DNA of 64,000 nucleotides from Phoronis australis (GCA_002633005.1 NMRA01000312.1:143850-207849); one strand, 5' to 3'. Positions 1 to 11,245 are shown, counted from the stretch's first letter. The notes: generated by a model from the letters alone, not told the origin. A program made the numbers and translations.

Positions 1-189
1 ATCGTGGTATAATATCCTATATCTAATATCGTGGTATAATATCCTATATCTAATATCGTGGTATAATATCCTATATCTAATATCGTGGTATAATATCCTA
101 TATCTAATATCGTGGTATAATATCCTATATCTAATATTGTGGTATAATATCCTATATCTAATATTGTGGTATAATATCCTATATCTCAG
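1..189. repeat. 27-bp minisatellite at the window edge
   Basis: About seven head-to-tail copies of a 27-bp AT-rich unit containing ATCGTGGTATAATATCC. The last two copies carry ATTG instead of ATCG. The array begins at base 1, so its true length is unknown. It is not coding. Confidence 0.95.
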
Positions 190-402
190 TCAGCTGTTTC
201 TTCAATGACTGTGAGCGCATGCCCACATTTACCACAAATGGGAGGAAGAAACTCAGTGGTGACTACAGAGTTTTCCTTCACTCGTATTTCAAAAATTGTG
301 AATTTTCATAAAAATTCTCTCACAGGGGAAAGTGAATAGTAGTAAACATGGCGAGATAGTACTTTTATTTAAGAGATAACATCATGTTTTGGCCAAAGTA
401 TG

Positions 403-679
403 ATTAGAAAATGGACAATCCCCGCACAAATAAAAAAGTTCATGTTAACTCAACGTTTCATCTATTCATAAGACATCATCAGGATATGTACAGTAGGACA
501 ACAAGTGTCGATTAACATTCAAATCACATGCATGTGGTGAAATGAAATCTCTCACTCTCATTCCACCACATGGATGTGATTTGAATGTTGTCCTACAGTA
601 CATTATCCTGATGATACCTTATGAATAGACGGAACATTGAGTTAACATGAACTTGCGCGGCGATTGTCCGTTTTCTAAT
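403..679. repeat. Long imperfect inverted repeat (fold-back element)
   Basis: Two arms of about 135 bases each, meeting near 541, are reverse complements with small gaps. The outer ends read ATTAGAAAATGGACAATC and its complement, and the middle pairs CACATGCATGTGG with CCACATGGATGTG. The left arm carries about 15 extra bases (near 501-516) missing from the right arm. Each arm holds a CTGATGA...TTATGAATAGA block like the tail of the Penelope-like fragment nearby. A decayed fold-back or paired retroelement tails would explain it. Confidence 0.8.
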
Positions 680-1018
680 GTTTAAAAGATATTTATGATG
701 AGCTTTTGTATTCCATAACGTCTTTAAATTGAGCACAAACATATTAGATTCCTGGTTATTTTGTGTACTGATATCCTCTTCCATGTTAAGTACTGTTCAC
801 TTGACATGTATTTGCTATCCAAGGTAAAATAGAAACTGACGTGAATGGCCCAGCAAAGACCCATATCTTGGTAGTGCTTCCCTTCTATTGAGCAAACACT
901 ATGTCCTGCTGGGGACTCAATGCAGTCTATTTCGTCATTTGTGTTCAGTGAAAAAAAAAAAACACAGAACCAAGATGTGGCTCATTTGCTAGGTCATTAA
1001 CATCTTCAATATTACGCG

Positions 1019-1118
1019 TACATGTGAGAGTCGTACCTCTACCAGTGAATCAGGCAGAGTGTAGCTGTACAATGTACATGTGAGTCGTAACTCTACCAGT
1101 GAATCAGGCAGAGTGTAA
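1019..1118. repeat. Two-copy tandem duplication, about 56 bp
   Basis: The block TACATGTGAGAGTCGTACC...CAGGCAGAGTGTA is followed directly by a second, slightly shorter copy beginning at 1075. It is non-coding and sits between the fold-back repeat and the Penelope-like fragment. Confidence 0.85.
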
Positions 1119-1189
1119 ATAACAAATCTTTGGTGTGGCCATGCTTTTAAAATGCACAACTACTTAATAAAACAACTACGGTTTTAAAT

Positions 1190-1720
1190 CGACTTGACAT
1201 ATTTTGGTGTCATTTATTCAAACACCATCATCAGAAGAGAGAATACAGTGGCCACCTAGCTAGGCCCAGCAACAAGTGATGAAACCGGCACAGTGACATA
1301 GTCAGTTACAGGGAGTGACAATAAACTAGATCAACAATGACAACCTGTGGTGTGTCAGTTGCCTATTGAGATTGGGCTTGCACCAACTGATGTGTAAAGC
1401 CTCACGAATTTTAAACTCCTTTGTCGTTTTTGCTTGGTATATTATTGCAAAGTCAATGAAAGAGCATTGCTGATAACAATGATTGGAGCTCTGTAGATGA
1501 ATATTTACATGTGAACCTCTGTCAGACTTAAGATGTTCCCTGGTCCTGGTTTTAAAATGGCGAACAGTTTCACACATATAACTGGAGCCACATCCAGCAC
1601 AGATAAATTTGTACACTACCCTGGACTGTAGACCCATAGGAATTTTGTCCTTAGGGTTAAATAAATTCGTCAGTTTTAGAGACTTCCCAAGAACATTCTT
1701 CACACCTCCGAGCAATCAAT
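1190..1720 (-). mobile_element. Decayed Penelope-like retroelement, GIY-YIG endonuclease end
   Basis: A minus-strand ORF (1715 to 1326, about 129 codons) matches the C-terminal GIY-YIG nuclease of Penelope-like elements. It has VVYKFICAGCGSSY with paired cysteines, then ETVRHFKTRTREH, an H...SSNH pair, and a C-terminal EALHISWCKPNLNRQL. The glycine normally expected in the YIGET-type motif is cysteine here (YMCET), so the copy is probably inactive. No reverse-transcriptase domain is visible upstream, so the element is 5'-truncated. Downstream (lower coordinates) lies a tail with CTGATGA followed by a 5-6 bp stem. Assignment to the family is by motif recognition. Confidence 0.75.
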
Positions 1721-2100
1721 AAGTCTAAGCACACAAGGTCAGGTATAATTCCTAATAATTCTGCAACATTTGCTACATTTCATGCATGCAGACCCGATGC
1801 AGGCAACATTAGTCGCACATTAAGGTTACTATAAGCTATACAGCCAGTATGGCAGCTTCTTACTCATCATTTTCATTGAGAAAACATCTGCAGGGGGAAT
1901 TGATGGTCATGACAGGCAAATGGCAATTTGTCCGTTTTCTTTTAGCGAGTAGTGTTATGGCAGCAAATGGTAGTCACGGTGAACTAATAATATTCTAGCG
2001 CTGGTAATCATATGCCTACCCACACTCTAACGCATGTAACTCTGTCATCATCTTACGTCACTCAAATACAGTCCTGAACACATATTAACAACATTACACT

Positions 2101-2336
2101 CCAAAAGTATTCAGACAAAATGGCCCTAAATTCCCCGTCACAACTGCTGGCCGAAGCCAAATTTATTGTCAGAGTAGTCTCCCCTGATAACCAAGACTGA
2201 AGGAGAATTAACAAGATAGTTAGTACAGATGGCAAACTCATTCTGTAATTAGAATTTTGCTTAATAGTTAATAACCAGTAATTTTTGTTTTTAATCGGAT
2301 TAGCCGTCATGGCAGGGAAAATGGTATTTTGTCTTG
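2101..2336. mobile_element. MITE, family with CAGACAAAAT ends (copy 1)
   Basis: The left end reads CCAAAAGTATTCAGACAAAA. The right end has ATTTTGTCTTG, a partial inverted match. The interior shares TTAGCCGTCATG and TTAATAACCAGT, in inverted orientation, with the element at 5022-5244. It has no coding capacity and lies just beyond the 3' end of TSEN34, where it may supply part of the 3' flank. Confidence 0.7.
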
Positions 2337-2370
2337 TGTGGCACAACAGAGAGAATGTGTACTGCAACAG

Positions 2371-2557
2371 TACCATCATCCTGACAACACAATAACTACA
2401 GCACAGAGACTCTTTACCAACCACAGACTAACAAGTACTGCTCCATCAACCTGTGCCAGTCAACTGTAATCCTGACAACGCAATAACAACAACACAGAGA
2501 CTCTGTACTGCCCACAGACACAAAAAATATCACTCCATCATCAACTTATGCCAGTCC
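2371..2557. repeat. Imperfect 91-bp tandem duplication overlapping the TSEN34 stop codon
   Basis: Two diverged copies (about 2371-2461 and 2462-2557) share CTGACAACRCAATAAC, CACAGAGACTCT and a TCAAC..TGCCAGTC end. On the minus strand the second copy contains the last codons and TGA of TSEN34, and the first copy repeats that end inside the 3' UTR. Confidence 0.75.
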
Positions 2558-5500
2558 ATTGTAGTGAAGTGAAGAACAGTTCATCATCTTTAAGAGCACA
2601 CAGCAACAAAGTTTTCTTAACGTTCGATGCCAGGCGACCCATGGCCACCATGTCTAGGGGACTCATATCCTGACAGAACGGCACACAGCGCGCGATAAAC
2701 ATAGAGTGGAATCTCAGAGGATCACCTAGAAGCAAAACACTCCTGGTAATGGGCAACATAATTTTGATGAAAATTTTCCAACAAAAATTTCTTACTGCAT
2801 AGAATGGATATAATACATTTTAATGAATGTCATAAATGGTAATCAAAAAAGTTCCCAACCAATGTGTCATTGAGCAAGGGGTAGTCTGACAATCAGGGTT
2901 TGGAATGACCCATGACAAAAAAGAGGAATTTTTTACGGCCCTAAATACACAATTCAATCTAAACCATACCTCAACAGATCAAAAGCAAACATTAGTACTA
3001 CAAGATGCCCTGTTACTGTGTCGTGTTGGCAAAACGAGCTCATCTTAAGCAGTACCTGACATCTATTTCAGCAACAACAATGAAGGCAATTAGATGCAAC
3101 AAAAGATATTTTTTAAAATTAAAATAATAAAGATAATGATGAAAAATTTGCAGTGTGAGTGGCAGGAGCTTATTCTTGATTTGCTGCAGGGAGACCGAAA
3201 AAACTATTTTCAATTCTTATAATTACAAAACAAAATTACAAAAAAAATTGAAAATCGATCCCTACATTATCAAGAAAGCCTGAAATACATACACATTTAA
3301 TTACAACAAACAGTTTAATTCCAATGACTGCAAATGGAAAAAAGTCGAGACAAAAACCTGTGGCTCATACCCCAACTGTTACCATGGAAAAATGAAAGTC
3401 GAAAATAACATACTTTAAACTATAGAATGCATCAATCGCAATCCTAAGTTGGCCAAACCTATGACCAATATCACTCCCAGGCCAAACTTTTCAGTTTCAA
3501 ACAGTAATTACAGGAGTTAATTGTTCATACGCCACGCTGGTGTAGAAGAAACTATGTGATAAGAAATAACTACCAGGACACTGAAAATAGGCTGGCAGAA
3601 TTTGTAAACAATGGCTTAGACCAATCGGATCATTCAGAATCTGTCACGTGATCACTTCTCTTGAACTGCAAAACTCGAGTCACAAAATAGAACACAAAAA
3701 ATGTCAAAATAAATTGAAATACATAAAAGGTAATTTAAAACACATTTGCAGTAAGGAAAATACCACTTTGTATCCTGTTTCGGCGGCACGTAGAAAACCG
3801 CACTCAGCACTAGCAGTAGCAGCCAACGCCGGGCAACGGACGTGCATGAGGGATCAAACAAAAGAATTTCGTACATCACTCACATCCCACGATTGAATTT
3901 CCTATCAGAAGCGTTGTTATTTCTAGTGTTTCATCGTTTTCAGTCGGTCCTCCGACTCCAACTTAGTCCAAGCCCAAGACGACTCGGCGGAAACGCAATC
4001 CGTAATTGTTCCTCTCTCAAAGTTTACAGAGCACAAACCTGTTTGTGAAGACATTGACCGTTTCTTTTATCCACTTTTTCCATGAAATATTCAGTCTACT
4101 CCATGCTCCACGCATTTTTAACAGCAGAATCGCACTATTTGTCACCGCGATTTTATACCAAATGCAGATGCCATTGATGAACCACGCTATCCCAGGCATA
4201 GGCACTTGGATTTATCTATTCCTGGATTGCCACTGACGTCACCCACTACTAAGAAAACATGTTTCTTCTAATATGGTTACGAGTCATCGGCAGATTCTAG
4301 CGCCTGTGATCCGCAATTATAATTTTTGTTCCTCCGAAACATAAAGAGCAGTTTCCGCTTTTCTAGTCGTCAGCAACCGTGGCCGCGGTGAGAAACCAAT
4401 TTACCGCGATAATTTTATAGCAAATCCTATTTTTCCGTGTAACTATAACAAAAATACGCGGATCGAATAAAAGAAAAAAGCAGAAATCCGCGTTTCCGCG
4501 GACAATTCCAAGCCTTGACAATAACGTGCACATTAAGAATTTACTGCAGCCCAAAATTTTCAAAAACTGAAAAAAAGTCGTGCCATGGAAAGGAGGGAGT
4601 TTCCAGACAGGCAAATGAGTTGCTCACCAAACAACTATGGCCATCACGTTGTCGTTAAAATTTCTACAGAACGGACACACAAACTTATGCAAAAACTTAC
4701 AAGTTTTCAAAAAATGTATGTCCGTGTCCCATGCTAATTAACAGACAGAGCAAAATCCTCTTTTTACCTGGATAGACAAGGAAGTCTCCACCAAACTTCC
4801 CTCCAGCTGTCAAAAAATAACCTTGTTCCCACAAGTCCTTGAACACCCTGTATCTCAATCTGTCATGGTCAGTCTGAGGAAATATCCATGATCTGTCAAA
4901 TGGCTTTACCATCTTCAAGGGAGGTGGAGTTTCTGAAATAGACCAATAGTGCAAATGTTAGCAAAGCCAATGTAAGAGTGATTCCACAGTATTTGAAGTT
5001 GCTGAGACATACAATACAAGACAAAAGTAATCAGACAAAATATTGTTTTCTGTCATGACGGCTAATTCTATTAACAGACTGTTAATAACCAGTCATAAAA
5101 TATCTTAGCCGCCTTACTAACTTTCCTGTTAATTTCCCTTTATTCTCAGTAATGAGGAAAGATTACTCCGACAAAGTATTTGGCTTCCACCCAGTTGTCA
5201 TGATGAGGAAGTTAATGTCTTTTTGTCTGTCTGAGTACTTTTGGCTTGTACTGGAGTGTCCAATTAGTCGATTCCATAGTATCTTGCCCTTCCCATTTAA
5301 ATTAAATAATAAAGCTTTTTGCCCAGAAACAAACAACAGAGTGGAGTGCAAAGTTAAAAGTGGCTGACGTGAATCCACATTCCATTCAAGAAGCAAACTT
5401 TTTTACTATACAATTGGTCTCAACTTGTTCCTTGCTCAGACGAGAAGTGATTTCCGAATTTGCAAGAAACTGCCAGTTCCTTATTCTCCGAGATCATAAT

Positions 5501-8500
5501 CGGTGTACAGAATAAGTCACCATGACTAACCAATTAGTGGAACACGATCTCAAACAATAACGAATTGCCAGTTCTTTTAAAGCCCACAAATCACATCCAA
5601 TTTTAATTGACTGAGAAACAATTGAGGCCAATTTCATATTACGAAAGTGGTCTAAATGAAAAGATAACTGATGTGATGAAGTATTACATATAATGACCAC
5701 TTTATCAAATGACTATAATGTCAAAAGGGCATTTTGTCAAACGCGATTTCTAAATCAAAGAGCTTTGGGGTTAATAAAAATAACCACACTCATCTGATCC
5801 TGGTTTTTTCTGAATGAGCAACTAAGTCAAGCCACAGGAAAGGCATACTTGTACGCAATTTTAAGGTTGATTAACCCTAAAAAATTTTGAAGTGTTTTCA
5901 TGAGTTGTGGAGGGTTTCGATGATCTTCTTGGTAAGGAATTTTATGAGCTAAAAAGATTCAATCCATTTTTTTGTTTTTCCATGGCTAAATATTGAGAAA
6001 AGTTAAGTTTATATTAATCAATGTGAATACCACCAATTAACTTTATGTTGAGCACCGTTTTGGTAATATCAACATTACCTTAGGACATCCCATTTCACAC
6101 CATGGCAAATTTCCTGTGTTTAATTTTCAGACCCTTACAAAAACTTGAGTAGTGAAATGAGGCAAGTTAACATTGTCTTCCTATTTTCTGTAGATATGCT
6201 ATGGTTAGAATGAAGCTCATAGGTGTTACGTTTGGCTTGGTTAACTGCTTCATTCTTTTTCAATACTACTTTGAAGTTGGCTATTTTTCACCACCTGATT
6301 TAGCACTTAATATAATTTCCATATAAATGTAGTCGTCTCAGAAATGGTCCCTGTTGCTGACTGCATACCTAAAGCATACCTAAATGGTCCCTGTTGCTGA
6401 CTGCATACCTAAAGCATACCTAAATGGTCCCTGTTGCTGACTGCATACCTAAAGCATACCTAAATGGTCCCTGTTGCTGACTGCATACCTAAAGCGATCT
6501 GTATGAGTGAGCTATTCTCTGACAGGGGAGTGAACTCCAGATCTGACTGAAGCAAACCATCAGTGTGTGCAATACTTTGCTGCCCACTTCCATACACTAC
6601 ATCTTCTTCTTCTTTATCTCCTTCATGACTTCTTGCCCTTGTTGCTTCACTACTCTCTGTCTGCTGTTCATACTTGTGTTTTCTACCCTCAATGATTTGA
6701 TCCTTATGCTGCAGCACTGCGTTAAGCCGTTGTGTTCTTGCCGCTTCTACCTAAAATGAACACATTAAGGTAAGCTTGTGTACTTTATTACACTTACACC
6801 TAGGCCTCTAGTGCTCATCACAACTGAAAATTCAAACTCAACTGGAATTATGAAGTTCATGGACATGTTCAAAAATCCATGTCCATATTATGGGCAACTG
6901 ATGTGTTAACTCTGGGACTAAATGCATTGAAGTGATAGCAAAAGTCCAAGTTGTCCTAATCTGCTTAAGAAATGACGAATCTCCCAATACTTAAGCTTTC
7001 AAATTTGATGCAATTACGCCAAACTCGTCACTGACTCAAAGCTGTGATGAGTCAAAACAGATTGTGGAGAATAATATCAATATCCCACGGTACTCTCATG
7101 AGTCTACACTGACAAAGCTTTATGCCATTCAGGGCTTGGGGTCTCGTCTCCGACCTCTAAATCTAACTCATTTTTGACATTTCCATGCTATTTCAGTACA
7201 AACTCAAGGTAAGTGTCTATGTTGCACACTGAGGTATTGTTTATGCCGACAAGTTTCCAAGTTCCCACTTGACGACCTCAAAATTAAAGCTCAAAGTACG
7301 TCCAAACATGGTGCAAATGTAGACTGTAAAGTCATCAGCATGAATCATTAAAAGCATATGCGAGACCACAATCACAGATACCTATCTTAAATTTGTACCA
7401 AAGAAGAGGAGAAAATTTCAAGAACAGAAATGCAGAGCGTTGATATGTTCCCACCGTGTCCATTGTAAACAGCAATGATTTAACAAAAGCACATTTTTAA
7501 CACATTAGTCAAATTCCACCAAGAACTTGGTAGTTATCAAGTCAGATCTAATATCAACTTGTCACTAGGGGCTGCTTAAGTAGTCAGATTCTTCCAAAAA
7601 TCAACTTAATGCAAAATTTTCTAATTTTAATTTTCTTTGGGACTCAGTATCTCAACAAGAAGAAATGCATTATATGCAATTCTATCTCTCCTGATTTATG
7701 AGCAGTTAGAATCAACAAGGGAGAAGCACTGCTTTAATACCAAGAGATATGATAGGAAGTCTCACTTGAAACAAACTGAAACAACACTGTACCTGTTGAG
7801 AGAAACTAAACTTCCTCATTTGCCTAAATTCTTCAACTGCCTCTTCACAAGGTACTTCGAGTCTTGCTTCCACAAGCCTTCCAAAACCTTCAAATAAAAA
7901 CAGTTTAATAACACCAATCAGATAAGATAAGATAAGATAAGATAAGATATCAATAAGATAAGACAAGGTATTAATAATAATATAAGATAAGATTCTTTAC
8001 GTAGAGAGATAAAAACATGTTAAGAATAGCTTGTCTACCACATGGTCATCTAAAACAATCAACAAGAACAAGGTATATAATACAATATTAATAATGGAGA
8101 TTAATTAAAAATAAATAAAAACAACTTTAGGATGAAATATATACAGATGAGACTGACTAAATACAATAGAATAATAATTATTATAAATAGTAAATATTAT
8201 AATTATACATACAATTTACTAAGTGAAAGATAAGAGGGATTGTTTAAATAATTTAAGACACTCAATATGAAAAAAAACAACAAAGAAATACACAATGTTT
8301 GATAAAACAAAACAATATGTTATGCTTACTTCCTTTTGAATTAAGGAATTAAATTTCATTTAACATATGTATTACATTTATTACATTTATCAAACCTACA
8401 TTCACATGCAGAGAAGTCAGTGGGTCATTATGTAGACAGGGGTTGCAAGTAAAAGAAACAGTCAGCAGAGCTGATTTGCAAACTAATATGCTTGTAATGT

Positions 8501-10953
8501 ATTCAGCTGATTTATTCGAGGGCAAAAGTTATTGGAGGCCAGGACTGGCATAAGAGCAAAATAGCTATTATAATTACACACGGATGTTTCTTTAAAACTG
8601 CTGTGAACCTACCTTCACTCAAAAAAATAAAATATTGAATAAAACCACTTTTTAAGAAATTGGTCTGAACTTGTTACTTGCACTTAATTAGAGGTGATTT
8701 CTTCACTTGGGAAGAAGTGACAGCTTGTTACTGCTTGATACTAAACTAAACAAGCTCTTGTCATGGCTTGTCATTTTATGCGTTGAGCCTGATCTGAAGC
8801 TGTTGTGTCACTTCAATCCAAGCTATAATGATCACCTCTGACTTGAGTAAGGAACAAGTAGTCGAGACCAACTTCATAACTGTAAGTCTTAGTGGTTTCA
8901 ATAAAAAGCTAAATGTTTCTGAACCTTATCGAAACATCCACTTAATCATGCATCAAAAAACTTAAGATTTTCTGCAAACGAAACTTCCACACATGAAAAA
9001 TTTTTCAACAACACATTCCTGACAGGATATCAGAGCCTCAGTGGCTTCATCACACTTCCAATAACCTTTTTCAATAAGTAAGGTGGTTTCCTCCTCCATG
9101 AGTTGCAATGGCAATCCTAGCTGAATGTTCTGTCTTGGAGCTCGAGGTAGACATCCAACAAGTGATCCTGTAATCCTGTACTTCTCGCGAACTTCACAAG
9201 CATCTTGAAAAAACAAATGAACAAGTTCTGAACACTCAGGGCCCTAGGTCACCTGTGGGGAAAGGTGTCCAAGCCTTCTGAGAGGGGGATTTTTGTTAGG
9301 ATGAGGGGGAATTCTCGTTCTCCAAATGGTCATCACCAATTCCACTTCCTCACAATTAATAAAACATTCTGAAGCTGAGGGTCTGAGTGAATTAAAGTAA
9401 TTTTAACCTTGATAGTAATTGTTTAATCACTTGAGGTGAATTTTCGGACTTCATGAGGGAAATTCTGCATGAATTTTAACTATTTTTACAAAAGAAAGGG
9501 CCAATATTCAAGGCATTGATGGCCCTGAGACTGCAGAATAACCATCAAGGGCCCTGACACTTCAGAATGAGCATTGAGGGCCCCAGTCGAGACAGTGATG
9601 ATTTTCGTCAAATTATGCCTCACACTGATTAAAACACGTAGCTATAAGTACCTTGCACATAGAGGGACAGCTAAGGAGGCCAACAATGTCTCTTAAAATC
9701 CTTCCAACTTGAATAAATACTCCAGGAGCACGAGCAGGGGAAAAATTACCAGTTGACGGTTTGGGCAACTGAATGAAGAACCGCTCGAAAAAAAGTTTGA
9801 GTACGGGTGTATTTGTTCAAGATGGAAGGAATTTAAGATATCGACAGTCTCCTAAGGTGTCCCTCTATGTGTAAAAGGTACTTATACTAGCAACGTCACT
9901 TTTATGTTTTATGAAAGAGTGAGATATAAATTAATTCGTTGAAAACTTCCTGCGTATGAAGCACCTATAAGAGCATCGGCACTGGTCGGATATAGCGATC
10001 CCTAATTTCGAGAACCAGGCAATCACTGAATAACGGGCCCATATCTACTGAGGCCAGCCGAGATGGCACTGTCTACTCTACGCAATTACATCACCCTGGA
10101 TGCCGCAGGCATACAGGGGCGATAGTACATCCCCACAAATAGTTAAGAATTTCAAAATACAGGAAATAAAATCAAATGAAACATGCACAAATGCATATGG
10201 AGTTATAATTAACACGGCCATGACTCTGAATACAATTTAGTCAACATAACTTGAACATATAAATGAAAATCTGTCACGGCTCGCTCCAGTTTCTCTCACG
10301 GGGTGCCATTTTAAGAAAGTTACGTGAAATGACGCCTGTTGATGAACAAAAAGTCCAAGGGACACAAATTCCACCTGATATCTACCCAATTGTCATGCGC
10401 CAAGTCACGCAGTTCGCTCAGTCTCGCGCTAGTCTTCGCCTAACTCACGTGAGTTGCAATATTTTGTGGTTATCGTGCGCGCGGTGAAAAAGTTAATGGT
10501 GACCAAAAAGTGGAGTTGGAATTCTTCTCCAAAGTCACCTTAATTCTAGTAGATATGCTTCATTGAATACATGTGTTGATGTGTAGAAGCAGAAAGGATC
10601 ACTGAAGAAAGTAAGCTCATTTTTAAGTGATAGTTTTAAATGTAGAGTGTATTTTTGACGAGGTGAAAACTCTTAATCAGTGGCTAGATTTGGGACGAAA
10701 TTCGTACAGAAAGCGGTGAGAAGTATTGTAGCCCCTAACCAGCCAACCCTGGGACTACGAATTGCCTATTTCTACACTTGGCACTTGTCAAGTTTTTGTT
10801 CGTCCACATGATTGAAATTGAAAACCCCGACAAGTTTAAACTAGAGAACAGGCGTAACAACGATGGTGACCGGACCATCCGTATTGTGTTTCATATACCT
10901 TGGGCACTCCATATATATGTCTTGCCATGAGATAAAGTGATATCGACCACCAT
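2541..10953 (-). CDS. TSEN34: tRNA-splicing endonuclease subunit Sen34 (complete, six coding exons)
   Basis: This is the catalytic subunit of the nuclear tRNA-splicing endonuclease that cuts the 3' splice site of intron-containing pre-tRNAs. The joined exons give 299 residues, close to the roughly 310 of human TSEN34. The N-terminal fold (about residues 1-75) includes MVVDITLSHGKTYIWSAQDA and GSLVGCLPRAPRQN. A charged, probably disordered middle (about 80-180) follows. The C-terminal nuclease domain has LRYRVFKDLWEQGYFLTAGG, KFGGDFLVYPG and GDPLRFH. The catalytic triad is intact by family alignment: Tyr237 (VYPG), His245 (RFH) and Lys276 (VKKTLLL), with the same spacing as human Y247/H255/K286. 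The start is the only ATG whose exon ends in the right phase at a good donor. MCM3 starts 367 bp away in the opposite direction. Confidence 0.95.
5022..5244. mobile_element. MITE, family with CAGACAAAAT ends (copy 2)
   Basis: Terminal inverted repeats of about 19 bp: CAAAAGTAATCAGACAAAA on the left, and the complement of CCAAAAGTACTCAGACAGAC on the right. The interior is an inverted relative of 2101-2336, sharing GTCATGACGGCTAAT. It lies in TSEN34 intron 4 and has no coding capacity. Confidence 0.8.
5412..5633. mobile_element. MITE, TTGGTCTCAACTTGTTCCTT family (copy 1)
   Basis: The left end is AATTGGTCTCAACTTGTTCC followed by TTGCTCAG. The right end is its near complement (CTGAGAAACAATTGAGGCCA). 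The interior carries the motif CTGCCAGTTCCTTATT twice in diverged inverted form. It is in TSEN34 intron 4. Related copies are near 8658, 20150, 33943 and 43850. Confidence 0.75.
6342..6494. repeat. 40-bp tandem repeat containing a TSEN34 splice donor
   Basis: About 3.8 copies of a 40-bp unit. On the plus strand each contains CTGCATACCTAAAGC. The copy at 6481 overlaps the 3' end of TSEN34 coding exon 4, so the real donor (minus strand TTTAG|GTATGC at 6489/6488) is repeated downstream in the intron, and a second TTTAG|GTATGC occurs in each full unit. Confidence 0.95.
7919..7947. repeat. GATAA microsatellite
   Basis: Nearly six perfect GATAA copies followed by degenerate GATA-rich sequence to about 7992. 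It lies in TSEN34 intron 2, close to the acceptor of coding exon 3 at 7887. Confidence 0.9.
8658..8873. mobile_element. MITE, TTGGTCTCAACTTGTTCCTT family (copy 2)
   Basis: The left end is AATTGGTCTGAACTTGTTAC and the right end is CTTGAGTAAGGAACAAGTAG followed by TCGAGACCAACT, an imperfect terminal inverted repeat of about 30 bp. It lies in TSEN34 intron 2 and is non-coding. Confidence 0.75.
9578..10076. mobile_element. Long-TIR non-autonomous element interrupted by a second MITE
   Basis: The left part (TTATGCCTCACACTGATTAA, then GTACCTTGCACATAGAGGG) is complemented on the right by CCCTCTATGTGTAAAAGGTA near 9858-9880. The far right end, GGCCAGCCGAGATGGCACTG then TCTAC, matches the right end of 63375-63785. 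About 9970-10050 is foreign: it carries the GGCACTGGTCGGATATAGCG end of another MITE family (compare 11849-11972). The element lies in TSEN34 intron 1. Confidence 0.65.
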
Positions 10954-11192
10954 CTCACAGGACTTTAGCTTAGAAGCAACGTTCGAACATTGCGCCAACA
11001 AGTTTTCCACTCAGCTGTGAGATTTAGCGACACCTAGTGTCATTTATTTTACTTAATTTTGTTTCTAAAATTGCTTTGGAAAAGTTAATGCCAAAGAAAT
11101 AGGTTTTATAATATTTTACAAATTGTATGTTCAAATATAAAATGTACTTATTACCGAAAGTCAAACAATAGAAAAGATTATTTGGAGACTGT

Positions 11193-11227
11193 CACGTGAT
11201 TTAAATGCCCGCTCTTTAAATCACGTG
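11193..11227. promoter_or_regulatory. Paired CACGTG E-boxes in a perfect 13-bp inverted repeat
   Basis: CACGTGATTTAAA (11193-11205) and TTTAAATCACGTG (11215-11227) are exact reverse complements around a 9-base spacer. CACGTG is the canonical E-box for bHLH-ZIP factors such as Myc/Max or USF. It sits about 95-130 bp upstream of the MCM3 ATG. The arrangement is seen directly; factor binding is inferred. Confidence 0.7.
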
Positions 11228-11233
11228 GTACAG

Positions 11234-11245
11234 TTTCGCGCGAAA
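11234..11245. promoter_or_regulatory. Palindromic E2F site
   Basis: TTTCGCGCGAAA is the textbook symmetrical E2F/DP element. MCM genes are established E2F targets induced at G1/S, so the site, about 76 bp upstream of the MCM3 start codon, fits cell-cycle control of MCM3. Confidence 0.85.

Larger units (their letters stand above)
2541..10953 (-). other. TSEN34: TSEN34 coding exon map
   Basis: Coding exons in minus-strand order: 10953-10899, 9203-9066, 7887-7793, 6750-6489, 4932-4768, 2725-2541 (stop TGA at 2543-2541). Lengths 55, 138, 95, 262, 165 and 185 sum to 900 nt, exactly 300 codons. Intron phases are 1, 1, 0, 1, 1. Every intron has GT-AG ends, and the codons split at each junction (GAT, GGT, GAA, GGT) restore conserved residues. 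UTR limits are not determined. The large first and last introns hold most of the mobile-element insertions. Confidence 0.93.

Noticed and set aside
10286-10330. ATGGCACCCC|GTGAGA on the minus strand as an alternative first TSEN34 exon
   Set aside because: It is phase-compatible but lacks the conserved N-terminal strand. The exon at 10953-10899 gives the expected HGKTYIWSAQDA segment and a good donor.
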